Part shown: positions 23,897 through 32,359 of the stretch, piece by piece
Layout of the letters: the number at the start of each line of letters is the position of its first letter
How positions within the stretch are numbered: position 1 is the first letter of the stretch
Assembly (NCBI RefSeq): GCF_001908205.1
Contig: NZ_LGHL01000089.1
Location: 1 to 47,121 of the forward strand
Direction: 5' to 3'
DNA: 47,121 nucleotides
Source: Bradyrhizobium sp. NAS80.1
Lineage (GTDB): Bacteria; Pseudomonadota; Alphaproteobacteria; Rhizobiales; Xanthobacteraceae
Position numbers and translations under genes: made by a program
The notes under the pieces: model-generated
What the model was told of the DNA's origin: nothing
The model's database searches: none
What the model saw: the letters and a program-made list of their open reading frames with translations, nothing else

Positions 23897-24375
23897 GACG
23901 GCTGCTGATTGCCGCCGATGAATTGCAGCACGATCTCGCGCCGGTGCGGGCGGCTGCGATGCTCGATCAGATAGATCGCCTGCCAGGTGCCGAGCGCGAG
24001 CTTGCCGTTCAGGACCGGGACCTGAAGCGAAGTCTGCGTCAGCATGGTCTTGATATGCCCGGGCATGTCGTCGGGCCCCTCGCTGTCGTGGATCCAGCCG
24101 GCATTTTCGGGCGCGAGGCGTGACAGCGCCGTTGTCAGATCGACGAGCACGGAAGGATCGGCGTTCTCCTGGATCGTCAGCGAGGCCGAGGTGTGACGGA
24201 TGAACAGCGTCAGCGCGCCGTCGCGTGCGTGAGTCTCATCGACGAACTTCGCGGCGTCGCTGGTGAGATCGGTGAAGCCGCGGCCTGGCGTCTGCACGGT
24301 GAGCAGCGACGATACGATGGTGGTGGCTTGCACCGTGGACGGTGCGGAACGTGTCAGCGATCTGGTTGATGTCAT
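23878..24375 (-). CDS. yjbQ: YjbQ family protein (UPF0047)
   Basis: This 165-residue protein is of the UPF0047/YjbQ family, annotated as a secondary thiamine-phosphate synthase because some members give weak thiamine-phosphate synthase activity. The conserved core is GFTDLTSDAAKFV, FIRHTSASLTIQENADP, HIKTMLTQTSLQVPVLNG and LGTWQAIYLIEHR, with several conserved histidines in what is probably a metal-binding pocket. The first about 15 residues are not conserved and the start may be later. Its stop codon forms the loop of the converging transporter terminator. The physiological role is not settled. Confidence 0.9.
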   Translation of the reverse strand: MTSTRSLTRSAPSTVQATTIVSSLLTVQTPGRGFTDLTSDAAKFVDETHARDGALTLFIRHTSASLTIQENADPSVLVDLTTALSRLAPENAGWIHDSEGPDDMPGHIKTMLTQTSLQVPVLNGKLALGTWQAIYLIEHRSRPHRREIVLQFIGGNQQPSKNRPR

Positions 24376-24403
24376 GAAAGGTCTCGATCTATCGAACTCT
24401 GCC

Positions 24404-24501
24404 GTAGGGTCGGCAAAGGCGCATACGCGCCAAGCCCACGGCTTCTCCTAGTATCGTGGAGACACGGTGGGCACGGCGCGAGTGCGCCTTGCCCACCCTA
24501 C
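24404..24501. repeat. Long imperfect inverted repeat, Bradyrhizobium intergenic type
   Basis: The left arm begins GTAGGGTCGGCAAAGGCGC and the right arm ends GCGCCTTGCCCACCCTAC, approximate reverse complements about 35 bases long around a short centre. It fills the gap between yjbQ and the coiled-coil protein gene. This GTAGGGTGGGCAAAGGCGC-type element is, from memory, common in Bradyrhizobium and relatives. Confidence 0.7.
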
Positions 24502-24535
24502 GACAGCTCAACGCACGGATGACGCGAAGGGGTCC

Positions 24536-25057
24536 TCAAATCTTCCCCGACACGTCCTTCTGCACGCGGTTGGCCATCTCGATCAGCCGCCGCCACGCCT
24601 TTTCCAGGAACGACATCACGCGATCAACATCCTGGTCGCTCGGCAGCGGGATCTCGATCTTGCGGTCGCCCTCGGCGACCTTCGGCTCCGCCTTCTTGAG
24701 CGGGTCTGACTTCGGTAGCGCCTCGTCAATCTTGCCCGACACGGTCGGCCCCGCCGCCAGCTGTTCCTTCAGCTTCTCGTTCTCGGCCTGCAGCCTGCCG
24801 ATCTCGGCGTCGAACGCGGCACGTTCGTCGGGCACCGCGTAGCAGCCCCAGCCGGCGCCGTTCCTGGTGCAGGTCGACATCGTGCCGGTGCGGGTGTCGA
24901 GCCGCAGCACGCCCTCGGGGATCGGCGTCATGCTGTAGCGGCCGTTTTCGCTGTCGGGCAAGGATTGCGCGGTCACCGGGCCGCCGCTGGTTGCCAGCAC
25001 CGCCGCGAGCGCCGCGGTCGCAAGCCATGATGTTGTGGATGACGTCGCAGGTCTCAT
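24536..25057 (-). CDS. Exported hypothetical protein with coiled coil
   Basis: This 173-residue protein has a signal peptide (about residues 1-31, cleaved near VTAQ), a short beta-like domain with a CTRNGAGWGCYAV cysteine pair that could form a disulfide (about 55-75), then a coiled coil (FDAEIGRLQAENEKLKEQL, about 80-98). A Lys/Glu/Pro-rich linker and a C-terminal helix rich in W, R and K (FLEKAWRRLIEMANRVQ) follow. It is probably periplasmic. No family function is known to me. The ATG at 25057 has GGAGAG five bases upstream and starts the signal peptide; a 13-residue longer form is less likely. Confidence 0.75.
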   Translation of the reverse strand: MRPATSSTTSWLATAALAAVLATSGGPVTAQSLPDSENGRYSMTPIPEGVLRLDTRTGTMSTCTRNGAGWGCYAVPDERAAFDAEIGRLQAENEKLKEQLAAGPTVSGKIDEALPKSDPLKKAEPKVAEGDRKIEIPLPSDQDVDRVMSFLEKAWRRLIEMANRVQKDVSGKI

Positions 25058-25321
25058 CGCGCTCTCCGCCACGATGCGCAGGTGGCACGTCCGCAATTCT
25101 ATACCCCCGGCACGAGAATCCGCCGCCGAAAAGCGGTCATCAAATCAACGATCACGGCTGCCCCTTTGATCCCCGCAGCACGGCGAAATCGCGACCGCAT
25201 CCGCCGATCATGAGAAGAGCTGCTGCGGTGCGGCGTCACGCTGTGTGCAGCGCTGCCGCGCGAGCTAATATAATCAAGCAAATCAAATACATAACAGAAA
25301 GCGACGCAATCGTGACTTGGC

Positions 25322-25350
25322 TTGACTTGATTATGGTCGGTCAGTATGGT
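25322..25350 (+). promoter_or_regulatory. Sigma70-type promoter of the F0 ATP synthase operon
   Basis: TTGACT at 25322-25327 and TATGGT at 25345-25350 are separated by the ideal 17 bases, 67 bases before the atpI ATG. The region just upstream (about 25263-25300) is unusually A/T-rich for this genome. The intergenic stretch 25058-25416 shows no gene. Confidence 0.6.
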
Positions 25351-25416
25351 CCGCGCGGCTTTTGAGGGTGGCGGGCGTAGTTTCCATTCAACCGCAGCGT
25401 TTCGGGTCTTCGTTGC

Positions 25417-25791
25417 ATGACACAGGGCACGGGACACGGCGAGAATGGAGATCGCGATAGATCGCCCGAGGAAGCTGCGCTTTCCGAACGGCTCGGAAGT
25501 CTTAATCAGCGGTTGTCCGAATTTCGCGACCGCAGGATCAAGACCGAGCAACCCGCAGGTGACGGTGGAGACGGAGCGGCCAGAGCCTCGGCGATGGCGC
25601 TTGGTTTCAGGTTATCCTCCGAGTTGATCGCCGGCGTCGTTGTCGGAGCGGGGATTGGCTGGGGTTTCGACCGCTTGCTGTCGACGTCGCCTTTCGGATT
25701 TATCGTGTTCCTGCTGCTTGGCTTCGTGGCCGGCGTGGTGAACGTGGTGAGGACGGCGGGCGCGGGTCAAAACAGGCGCGGCGGTTCGTAG
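25417..25791 (+). CDS. atpI: ATP synthase protein I
   Basis: This 124-residue accessory protein of the F0 operon has a hydrophilic, charged N-terminal half and two C-terminal membrane helices (about residues 65-82 and 90-110, SELIAGVVVGAGIGWGFDRL and GFIVFLLLGFVAGVVNVV). AtpI aids assembly of the c-ring or magnesium supply in some bacteria and is not part of the final enzyme. It is first in the operon atpI-atpB-atpE-atpF'-atpF and lies 112 bases before atpB, a gap with GC-rich palindromes around CCGGCC/GGCCGG. Confidence 0.9.
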   Translation: MTQGTGHGENGDRDRSPEEAALSERLGSLNQRLSEFRDRRIKTEQPAGDGGDGAARASAMALGFRLSSELIAGVVVGAGIGWGFDRLLSTSPFGFIVFLLLGFVAGVVNVVRTAGAGQNRRGGS

Positions 25792-25903
25792 CTGGTCCTC
25801 ACCAGGAGAGGAATGATCGTGCCGGCCTCGCCGGTACGGACCGGCCCGGCCGGTAGACCGAGACCAGCCGGCATTGCCCGGCAGACCAAGAGATGCCGCG
25901 CTG

Positions 25904-26653
25904 ATGAAAATCGACCCGATCCACCAGTTCAACATCGAGCCTCTCTTCACCCTGGGCCATATCGGCAATCACACGATCGCCTTCACCAATTCGTCGCTCT
26001 ATATGCTGGTAGCGGTCGCGATCATCTCGATCCTGATGCTCGCCAGCGGCACGCAGCTCGTTCCGGGTCGCCTGCAGTCGGTCGCCGAAATCTCCTACGA
26101 GTTCGTCGCCTCGACCATCCGTTCGACGGCCGGCGCGGAAGGCATGAAGTTCTTCCCGCTGATCTTCTCGCTGTTCATGTTCATCTGCGTTTCGAACCTG
26201 GTCGGCATCATCCCCTACACGTTCACGGTCTCGAGCCACCTGATCGTCACCGCCGCGCTCGCGCTGCTGGTGTTCTTCACCGTCCTGATCTACGGCGTCT
26301 ACAAGAACGGCCTGAAATTCTTCAAGATTTTCATTCCCCACGGCGTCCCCGGCTACATCCTGCCGCTGGTCATGTTCATTGAGGTCCTGTCGTTCTTCCT
26401 GCGGCCGGTCTCCCACAGCGTCCGTCTCTTCGCCAACATGCTGGCCGGCCACATCGCGCTGAAGGTGTTCGCGGGCTTTGTCGCCATGCTCGGCTTCTCG
26501 CTCGGTGCCATCGGCTGGGTCGGCGGCGTGCTGCCGCTGGCGCTCACGGTCGCGCTGACCTCGCTGGAGCTCCTGGTCGCGTTCCTCCAGGCCTACGTGT
26601 TCGCGATCCTGACCTGCATCTACCTCAACGACGCCATTCATCCGGGACACTGA
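25904..26653 (+). CDS. atpB: F0F1 ATP synthase subunit a
   Basis: This 249-residue membrane subunit forms the proton half-channels against the c-ring. It starts MKIDPIHQFNIEPLF and has about five or six membrane helices. The essential arginine lies in SHSVRLFANMLAGH (about residue 178), and the last helices contain LELLVAFLQAYVFAILTCIYLNDA with the conserved Gln and acidic residues. The length is normal for alphaproteobacteria. The ATG at 25904 begins the family-typical N-terminus. The gene is followed by atpE after 53 bases. Confidence 0.96.
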   Translation: MKIDPIHQFNIEPLFTLGHIGNHTIAFTNSSLYMLVAVAIISILMLASGTQLVPGRLQSVAEISYEFVASTIRSTAGAEGMKFFPLIFSLFMFICVSNLVGIIPYTFTVSSHLIVTAALALLVFFTVLIYGVYKNGLKFFKIFIPHGVPGYILPLVMFIEVLSFFLRPVSHSVRLFANMLAGHIALKVFAGFVAMLGFSLGAIGWVGGVLPLALTVALTSLELLVAFLQAYVFAILTCIYLNDAIHPGH

Positions 26654-26706
26654 GCGGTCCGGGGAATTTCCACCCACAACCCAATCTTTCTTCCAAGGAG
26701 TCTAAA

Positions 26707-26937
26707 ATGGATCCGGCAGCAGCAAAACTTATCGGCGCGGGCATCGCGTGCATCGGCATGGGCGGCGCGGGCGTCGGCGTGGGCGTGATCTTCGGCAACT
26801 ACCTCGCCGCAGCCGTCCGCAACCCCTCGGCTGCTCAGGGCCAGTTCGGCAACCTGATTTTCGGCTTCGCCGTGACCGAAGCGCTCGGCATCTTCTCGCT
26901 GCTGATCGCGCTGCTGCTGCTGTTCGTTCCGCTCTGA
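26707..26937 (+). CDS. atpE: F0F1 ATP synthase subunit c
   Basis: This 76-residue two-helix proteolipid forms the rotor ring. The first helix carries the glycine pattern GMGGAGVGVGVIFG. The polar loop is RNPSAAQ, and the proton-carrying glutamate is in FAVTEALGIF (about residue 58). The glutamate (not aspartate) is usual for this group. The ribosome site AAGGAG lies six bases before the ATG and is the strongest in the operon, fitting the need for many copies. A strong hairpin follows the stop codon. Confidence 0.97.
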   Translation: MDPAAAKLIGAGIACIGMGGAGVGVGVIFGNYLAAAVRNPSAAQGQFGNLIFGFAVTEALGIFSLLIALLLLFVPL

Positions 26938-26950
26938 GGACGACGTTTTT

Positions 26951-26979
26951 CGCGCCGTTCCAGCCTCTGGGACGGCGCG
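26951..26979 (+). promoter_or_regulatory. Intercistronic hairpin between atpE and atpF'
   Basis: CGCGCCGT and ACGGCGCG form an 8-base perfect stem extended by CC/GG pairs and one wobble to 11 pairs around a 7-base loop, 13 bases after the atpE stop. No T run follows, so it is not a terminator. It may stabilise the atpE message. Confidence 0.5.
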
Positions 26980-27002
26980 CGTGACAGCAACAGGAGATCT
27001 CC

Positions 27003-27569
27003 ATGGCTGAGAGTCATGGCGGCGCAAAGGGTCCGGCGGCGGGCGCTCACACCGAGGCTGACGGTGGTCACCACGGTGGCGGTTTCCCGCCGTTCGAGAG
27101 CAGCACCTTTGCTTCGCAATTGGTGTCGCTCGCGATCTTCTTCGTCGTGCTTTACGTGATCGTGTCCAAGCTCGCCCTGCCGCGCATCGGCGGTGCGATC
27201 GAGGCGCGTCAGAACAAGATCGAGGGTGACCTCGCCGAAGCGCAGAAGCTGAAGGATCAGTCCGACGCGGCGCTGAAGGCCTATGAAAGCGAGCTCGCTT
27301 CGGCGCGCACGCGGGCGCAGGCGATCGGCAACGAATCCCGCGACAAGGCGAATGCGCAGGCGGAAGCCGAGCGCAAGACGCTGGAAGAGCAGTTGGCGGC
27401 CAAGCTCGCCGGGGCGGAGAAGACCATCGCCTCGACCCGCGCCACCGCCATGAGCAACGTCCGCGGTATCGCGGCCGATGCGGCAGGCCAGATCGTGCAG
27501 CGGCTCACCGGCGTCGTTCCCGACGCTGCGGCGGTCAATGCTGCGGTCGATGCGTCCTTGAAGGGTTAG
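27003..27569 (+). CDS. atpG: F0F1 ATP synthase subunit b'
   Basis: This 188-residue b' stator subunit is found as a pair with b in photosynthetic and related bacteria. The N-terminus is glycine- and histidine-rich (ADGGHHGGGF), followed by one membrane helix (about residues 38-58, LVSLAIFFVVLYVIVSKLAL) and a long charged helix that pairs with subunit b. AGGAG sits six bases before the ATG. It lies between atpE and atpF. Naming varies (atpF', atpF2, atpG); the assignment to b' rests on order and on the extended N-terminus. Confidence 0.93.
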   Translation: MAESHGGAKGPAAGAHTEADGGHHGGGFPPFESSTFASQLVSLAIFFVVLYVIVSKLALPRIGGAIEARQNKIEGDLAEAQKLKDQSDAALKAYESELASARTRAQAIGNESRDKANAQAEAERKTLEEQLAAKLAGAEKTIASTRATAMSNVRGIAADAAGQIVQRLTGVVPDAAAVNAAVDASLKG

Positions 27570-27574
27570 TCGAT

Positions 27575-28060
27575 ATGTTCTTCGAACCTGAGTTTTGGGT
27601 CGCCGTCGCCTTCGTGATTCTGATGGTCGTGTTCGGCTATCTCGGGATCTTCAAGACGGCGATGAGCGCGCTCGATCATCGCGCCGACCGCATCAAGGCC
27701 GAGCTCGACGACGCGACGCGCCTCAAGCAGGAAGCGGCCAAGGTGCTCGCCGACTACAAGGCACGCAGCGCCACGGCCGAGCGTGAGGCCGCCGACATCA
27801 TCGCCAACGCCAAGGCCGAAGCCGAGCGCATCGCGACCGAAGCCAAGGCGAAGATGGAAGACTTCGTCGCCCGTCGCACCAAGACCGCGGAGAGCAAGAT
27901 TGCGCTCGCCGAGGCCCAGGCGCTGGCCGATGTCCGCGCCGCAGCCGCGGAAGCCGCCGTCCAGGCCGCCTCCACGATCCTGTCGCAGTCGGTCAAGGGC
28001 CAGGTCGCCGACGACCTGCTCGCCAAGGGCATCAACGAGGTTCGGCAGAAGCTGAACTGA
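27575..28060 (+). CDS. atpF: F0F1 ATP synthase subunit b
   Basis: This 161-residue stator subunit has an N-terminal membrane helix (FWVAVAFVILMVVFGYLGIF, residues 5-24) and a long charged alpha-helix that reaches F1 through the delta subunit. It starts five bases after the b' stop. It closes the F0 operon, followed by a strong terminator. The F1 genes (atpHAGDC) are not in the window, as is usual in rhizobia, where F0 and F1 are separate. Confidence 0.95.
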   Translation: MFFEPEFWVAVAFVILMVVFGYLGIFKTAMSALDHRADRIKAELDDATRLKQEAAKVLADYKARSATAEREAADIIANAKAEAERIATEAKAKMEDFVARRTKTAESKIALAEAQALADVRAAAAEAAVQAASTILSQSVKGQVADDLLAKGINEVRQKLN

Positions 28061-28081
28061 GGGGCCTTGGCTTCACCAATC

Positions 28082-28113
28082 AAAAAGCCGGCGCGATGAG
28101 CGCCGGCTTTTTT
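28082..28113 (+). terminator. Rho-independent terminator of the F0 operon
   Basis: GCCGGCGC and GCGCCGGC form a perfect 8-base stem around GATGA, with A5 before and T6 after. It begins 21 bases after the atpF stop. Confidence 0.95.
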
Positions 28114-28148
28114 GTTGGGCAATGCGTGATCGTCTGAACTGCTCTCCT

Positions 28149-28198
28149 GTCCCGGACGCGGCGCGGCATGAAATGACGCGCCGCAGAGCCGGGACCCA
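28149..28198. repeat. Dispersed GTCCCGG...CCGGGACCCA repeat (copy 1)
   Basis: The ends GTCCCGG and CCGGGACCCA are inverted, and the centre carries a GCGGCGCG / CGCGCCGC palindrome. A second copy lies at 46093-46142. Elements of this form are common in Bradyrhizobium intergenic DNA (from memory). Confidence 0.65.
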
Positions 28199-28220
28199 CG
28201 CATCCGGGGCGCGAGACCTT

Positions 28221-28877
28221 TTACTTCTTCCTTCCCCGCGCCTTCGGCTCGGGCGAGAGCGCCTGCGGATCGAAGCCGACATAGAAGATGTAGGAATCGG
28301 CGGCTGCGGCCGAGGGCACCGGATAGGCCAAGTCCTCGGCAACGAAGGTGAAGGGCACGCTGCCGCTCTCCGACATCTCGACCGTGGTCCGGTAGGCCTT
28401 CGAGGCGATCACCTTCTCGCCGACGCCGCCCTGTACCACCGCGACGCGCAAGGGGACCTCGACCGTAGTAGGCGCGCCGGCAGGACCGGCGATGACGCGG
28501 CCCTGGATGCCGATTCGGGCCGTGATCTGGCCACCGCTTCGCGCGCATTCGCGCGCCATCTTGGTGATCGAGGCCTGGAAGCGGACGTCGTTGCCGACGG
28601 CCGGCTTTCCGGTCATCCCGACTGCGTAGGTGGAAGCCCCGGAGCGCACCGTGACCTGCGGGCAATCGACGTCGTCATCCGCCGCCGGCTGACCCGGCGC
28701 AGGCGCCGGGTTGGGCTGGGCCGGCTCGTCGGATTTGCCGCCGAACAGGCTCTTGAACCGGTCGGTCAGGGACTGGGCCGCCACCGGCGAGACGGAGGCG
28801 AGCGCAACCGACAACGCCAGCGCAACCGCCGTTCCCCGCCGCAACACATTCCGCGACGACCGAAGCTCCTTCACCAT
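28221..28877 (-). CDS. Exported hypothetical protein
   Basis: This 218-residue protein has a signal peptide (residues 1 to about 35, positively charged start then AVALALSVALASVSPVAAQ), a proline-rich linker (about 50-65) and a probable beta-sandwich domain. The domain includes DCPQVTVRSGASTYAVG and ends SYIFYVGFDPQAL, with two cysteines (DCP and MARECARS). The C-terminus is basic. It is likely periplasmic or membrane-associated. No characterised homologue is recognised. The ATG at 28877 is chosen over an adjacent TTG; GGAG lies ten bases upstream. Together with the preceding terminator it makes a monocistronic unit. Confidence 0.78.
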   Translation of the reverse strand: MVKELRSSRNVLRRGTAVALALSVALASVSPVAAQSLTDRFKSLFGGKSDEPAQPNPAPAPGQPAADDDVDCPQVTVRSGASTYAVGMTGKPAVGNDVRFQASITKMARECARSGGQITARIGIQGRVIAGPAGAPTTVEVPLRVAVVQGGVGEKVIASKAYRTTVEMSESGSVPFTFVAEDLAYPVPSAAAADSYIFYVGFDPQALSPEPKARGRKK

Positions 28878-29022
28878 CAACGCCCGTACTCCATGACAAT
28901 TTGCCGGCCGATCGCTGGCCGGGTTTGCGCGTTATATCGACAAAATCGGCGAACCCAAGGCAGGATACAAGGCAGCAAACGAGGCCGCAGCAACGAGACT
29001 TTGGTCACATGAATGGAGGGGT

Positions 29023-29610
29023 TCAGCCGCGGAAATCTTCATGCAGCAGGCCGAACAGCAGGTGGTCCTGCCAGATCCCGTTGATGCAGAGATAGCGGCG
29101 GGCAAGTCCTTCGCGGGAGAAGCCGCACTTCTCCAGCACCCGGATCGACGGCGCATTGGTCGGGATGCAGGCGGCCTCGACCCGGTGCAGGTTGAGCTCG
29201 CCGAACAGCGTCGGCAACAGCACCCGAAGCGCAGCCGTCATGTAGCCGCGATGGGCATGGGGCTGGCCGACCCAGTAGCCGATGGTGCCGGCCTGCACGA
29301 TGCCGCGCCGGACATTGGCCAGCGTGATGCCGCCAACCATGGCGCTATCGAGCTCCCGGAAGATCAGGAAGGGATAGGAGCGGTCCGCGGCGATGTCCTC
29401 GGAATAGCGACGCAGACGGCGGCGGAAGCCGGACCGGGTGAGATCGTCCGACGGCCAGATCGGTTCCCAGGGCGTCAGATAATCGCGGCTGGTCTCGCGC
29501 AAGTGGGCCCATTGCAAGAAGTCCGACATCTGCGGGGCGCGCAGCAACAACCCGTTGCCGCGTGGGGCGAGGGCAGCAGGTCCACTGGACGGCAAGCGAA
29601 ACAGGGCCAT
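29023..29610 (-). CDS. GNAT-family N-acetyltransferase (RimJ/RimL type)
   Basis: This 195-residue protein has the GNAT fold of the RimJ/RimL group, which transfers acetyl from acetyl-CoA to protein N-termini or small amines. Visible parts are the N-terminal substrate strand (LLLRAPQMSDF), the FLIFRELDSAMVGGITLANV core strand pair, the acetyl-CoA loop GQPHAHRGYMTAALRVLLPTLF (Q/RxxGxG/A-like, here HRGYMT), LNLHRVEAACIPTNAPSIRVLEKCGF and a C-terminal strand. The substrate is not known. It starts 35 bases downstream of the M16 peptidase gene and is probably co-transcribed with thrC and the peptidase. Confidence 0.9.
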   Translation of the reverse strand: MALFRLPSSGPAALAPRGNGLLLRAPQMSDFLQWAHLRETSRDYLTPWEPIWPSDDLTRSGFRRRLRRYSEDIAADRSYPFLIFRELDSAMVGGITLANVRRGIVQAGTIGYWVGQPHAHRGYMTAALRVLLPTLFGELNLHRVEAACIPTNAPSIRVLEKCGFSREGLARRYLCINGIWQDHLLFGLLHEDFRG

Positions 29611-29645
29611 GGTGATGCTTCCCGGGGGGCGGGTCAGCGCGGTTC

Positions 29646-30935
29646 CTAATGCAGCCGCGCCTTGGCGCGCGCCCGCGTCAATCCTTCCGCAAAAGATACC
29701 GCCGTGTCCAGACCCCTGCCACTGCCTAATGCGACAACCGCAGGCCGGCTACGCGAAAGCAGCGCACGCGCCGCATCGCGGGTCGATTCGACGCTGACGG
29801 CGTCGATCCGGGCCACCAGCTCCTGCACCGTCTGCGGCCGGCCGTAGGCGAGCACGTGCCGGGCAAGCTGCTCGGCACGCGAGGAGCAGCTCTCCAGCGC
29901 CATCAGTAGGCCAGCCTTCATCTGCGCCTTGGCGCGTGCGATCTCGGCCTCGGTCAGGGTCTCCACCGAATCATTCATGATGTCGACCACGACTTCCATC
30001 ATCTCCGGCGCATCGGCCGGATCGGTACCGGTGTAGAGGCCGAAGAAGCCGGTGTCGGTGTAGGGCGCGTGGAAGCTGTAGATCGAGTAGCAGAGGCCGC
30101 GCTTCTCACGCACCTCCTGGAATAGCCGCGAGGACATCCCGCCCCCGAGGATGTTGGTGAAGACCTGGAGCGAGAACAGGGACTGATCAGTCTGCGGCAC
30201 GCCTTCCAGCGCCAGCGTCAGATGCGCCTGCTCGAGCTCGCGGTGCACCACCTTGGCGCCGCCCTTGCCGAACATGGCCGCCTGCGGCTTCGGACCCGGC
30301 GTCGCCTCGAAGCTCGCAAAGCGCTTCTCGACCTCGGCAACCACCTGCTTGTGATCGACTGCACCTGCTGCCGCCACCACCATGTCGGGACCTCGGTAAT
30401 GGGTCGACAGATAACCGCGCAGCGAGTCGCGGTTGAAGCTGCGCAAGGTCTTCGCAGTTCCAAGCAATGAGCGCCCCATCGGCTGATCGGGATAGCAGAG
30501 CTCGTTGAGGTGCTCGAACACGACGTCGTCGGGCGTGTCCTGCGCAGCCCCGATCTCCTGCACGATCACGTTCTTCTCGCGCTCGAGCTCCTCCGGCTCG
30601 AAGGCCGGATTGGCGAGGATGTCGGAGAGCACATCGAGCGCGAGCGGCACGTCGGCCTTCAGCACGCGCGCATAATAGGATGTCGTTTCGGTCGAGGTGC
30701 CGGCATTGAGATCGCCGCCGACCGCCTCGATCTCCTCCACGATCTCGCGGGAGGATCGCCTCGTCGTGCCCTTGAACGCCATATGCTCGAGCAGGTGCGA
30801 GATGCCGTGCTCGTTCGGCTTCTCGTCGCGGCCGCCGACGCCGGCCCAGACGCCGAGCGCCGCAGTTTCAAGGTGGGGCATCTTGTCAGTGACGACGGTC
30901 AGGCCGGAGGCAAGCTTGGAAATCTCGACGCTCAT
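29646..30935 (-). CDS. M16-family zinc peptidase (processing-peptidase-like)
   Basis: This 429-residue protein of the pitrilysin/mitochondrial processing peptidase family has the inverted zinc motif HLLEH (His47, Glu50, His51, in GISHLLEHMAFKGT) and the distal zinc ligand in ELEREKNVIVQEIGAAQD (Glu near 127). The C-terminal half carries the substrate-binding RLFQEVREKRGLCYSIYS region. The length and the active motif fit a beta-MPP-like single catalytic subunit. It is cytoplasmic or membrane-peripheral. Its ATG overlaps the thrC stop codon (ATGA), so the two are translationally coupled, a typical alphaproteobacterial order. Confidence 0.93.
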   Translation of the reverse strand: MSVEISKLASGLTVVTDKMPHLETAALGVWAGVGGRDEKPNEHGISHLLEHMAFKGTTRRSSREIVEEIEAVGGDLNAGTSTETTSYYARVLKADVPLALDVLSDILANPAFEPEELEREKNVIVQEIGAAQDTPDDVVFEHLNELCYPDQPMGRSLLGTAKTLRSFNRDSLRGYLSTHYRGPDMVVAAAGAVDHKQVVAEVEKRFASFEATPGPKPQAAMFGKGGAKVVHRELEQAHLTLALEGVPQTDQSLFSLQVFTNILGGGMSSRLFQEVREKRGLCYSIYSFHAPYTDTGFFGLYTGTDPADAPEMMEVVVDIMNDSVETLTEAEIARAKAQMKAGLLMALESCSSRAEQLARHVLAYGRPQTVQELVARIDAVSVESTRDAARALLSRSRPAVVALGSGRGLDTAVSFAEGLTRARAKARLH

Positions 30936-32350
30936 CCGGCAACTCCCTCTTTCGCGGCGCGGCTGACCGTCAGCACGAACTGCTCGACCTCGGCCTGATC
31001 GTTCTTCATCACCTTCATGTGTTCGGATTTGGTCATCAGCCCGTCGAGCCAGGCCGGCAGTTGCGGCCGCTGGCCGCAGGCCGCCTCGACCGCGTCGGGG
31101 AATTTGGCCGGATGGGCGGTGGAGAGCACGATGCTGGGCACCGTGGTGTCGGTGGTGTCGCGGTCGGCGACAGCGAGCGCCACCGCCGTGTGGGGATCGA
31201 CGAGCTCGCCCGCCTCGCGCCAGGCGGCGCGGATCGCAGCCGCAGTTTCAGTCACGTCGGCGCGGCCGGCGTCGAACTCCTCGCGGATCGCGGCCAGGGT
31301 CGCATCGGGCAGCACGAAGCGCCCAGACTGCTTGAGCGAGTCCATGAGACGGCGCACGCCGGCCGCATCGCGCCGGCCCGCCTCGAACAGCAGTCGCTCG
31401 AAATTCGAGGAGATCTGGATATCCATCGACGGCGACGCGGTCGCATGCACCTCGCGCACTTCGTAGATCCCTGTCTTGACCGTGCGCGCGAGGATGTCGT
31501 TGACGTTGGCGGCAATGCGCAGGGTCCGCACAGGAAGACCCATGCGCTTGGCGACATAGCCCGCGAAGATGTCGCCGAAATTGCCGGTCGGCACGACGAA
31601 GTCCACCGCGCGCGCCGGCGCTCCAACGGCGACCGCCGACGTGAAATAGTAGACCACCTGGGCAACGATGCGCGCCCAGTTGATGGAATTGACGCCGGAC
31701 AGCGAGGTCGCATCGCGGAAGCGATGGTTGTTGAACATCCCCTTCACGAGTGCCTGGCAGTCGTCGAACGTGCCCTCGATGGCGAGCGCATGGACATTGG
31801 CCGCGCCCGTCGTCGTCATCATCCGCTGCTGCACCTCGGAGATGCGGCCGTGCGGGAACAGCACGATGAGATCGACATTCTCGAGCCCCGCAAACGCCTC
31901 GACAGCGGCGCCGCCGGTGTCGCCCGAGGTCGCGACCACGATGGTCGTGCGCTGGCCACGCTTGGCGAGCACATGGTCCATCAGCCGCGAGATCAGCTGC
32001 ATCGCCACGTCCTTGAAGGCGAGCGTCGGACCGTGGAACAGCTCCAGCACGAACTGGTGCGGCGACATCTGGCGCAGCGGCACCACCGCGGGATGGCGGA
32101 AGGTGGCATAGGCCTCGTTGGCCATGCGGCCGAGCTCGGCGTCTGAAATCTCACCGCCGGCGAAGGGGCGGATCACGTCGACGGCCACCTCCCAATAGGG
32201 GCGACCGAAGAAGCCGGTGATGGTCTCGGCCGAGAGCTGCGGCCAGATGGCCGGCACATACAGACCGCCGTCGCGGGCAAGCCCGGTGAGCATCACGTCG
32301 CAGAAGCCGAGTTCAGGGGCCTCGCCCCGGGTCGAGATATAACGAGTCAA
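30932..32350 (-). CDS. thrC: Threonine synthase
   Basis: This 472-residue PLP enzyme converts O-phospho-L-homoserine to L-threonine. It starts TRYISTRGEAPELGF, and the PLP lysine is Lys113 in HGPTLAFKDVAMQ. ATSGDTGGAAVEAF is the phosphate-binding loop, and VPTGNFGDIFAGY lies in the second domain. The length is normal. The start is taken as TTG at 32350 because GGAGGG ends five bases before it and the conserved N-terminus begins there; a TTG at 32362 would add four residues and lacks a ribosome site. A nested stem precedes the ribosome site. It overlaps the M16 peptidase gene by four bases. Confidence 0.95.
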   Translation of the reverse strand: MTRYISTRGEAPELGFCDVMLTGLARDGGLYVPAIWPQLSAETITGFFGRPYWEVAVDVIRPFAGGEISDAELGRMANEAYATFRHPAVVPLRQMSPHQFVLELFHGPTLAFKDVAMQLISRLMDHVLAKRGQRTTIVVATSGDTGGAAVEAFAGLENVDLIVLFPHGRISEVQQRMMTTTGAANVHALAIEGTFDDCQALVKGMFNNHRFRDATSLSGVNSINWARIVAQVVYYFTSAVAVGAPARAVDFVVPTGNFGDIFAGYVAKRMGLPVRTLRIAANVNDILARTVKTGIYEVREVHATASPSMDIQISSNFERLLFEAGRRDAAGVRRLMDSLKQSGRFVLPDATLAAIREEFDAGRADVTETAAAIRAAWREAGELVDPHTAVALAVADRDTTDTTVPSIVLSTAHPAKFPDAVEAACGQRPQLPAWLDGLMTKSEHMKVMKNDQAEVEQFVLTVSRAAKEGVAG

Positions 32351-32359
32351 ACTGCCCTC

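Noticed and set aside
25099..25551. 150-codon minus-strand frame before and across atpI
   Set aside because: It covers the A/T-rich promoter region and the atpI start in antisense and has no ribosome site or recognisable domain.
25792..25903. Possible small gene between atpI and atpB
   Set aside because: The gap holds GC-rich palindromes only; the frame starting at 25813 is out of phase with atpB and reads as non-protein.
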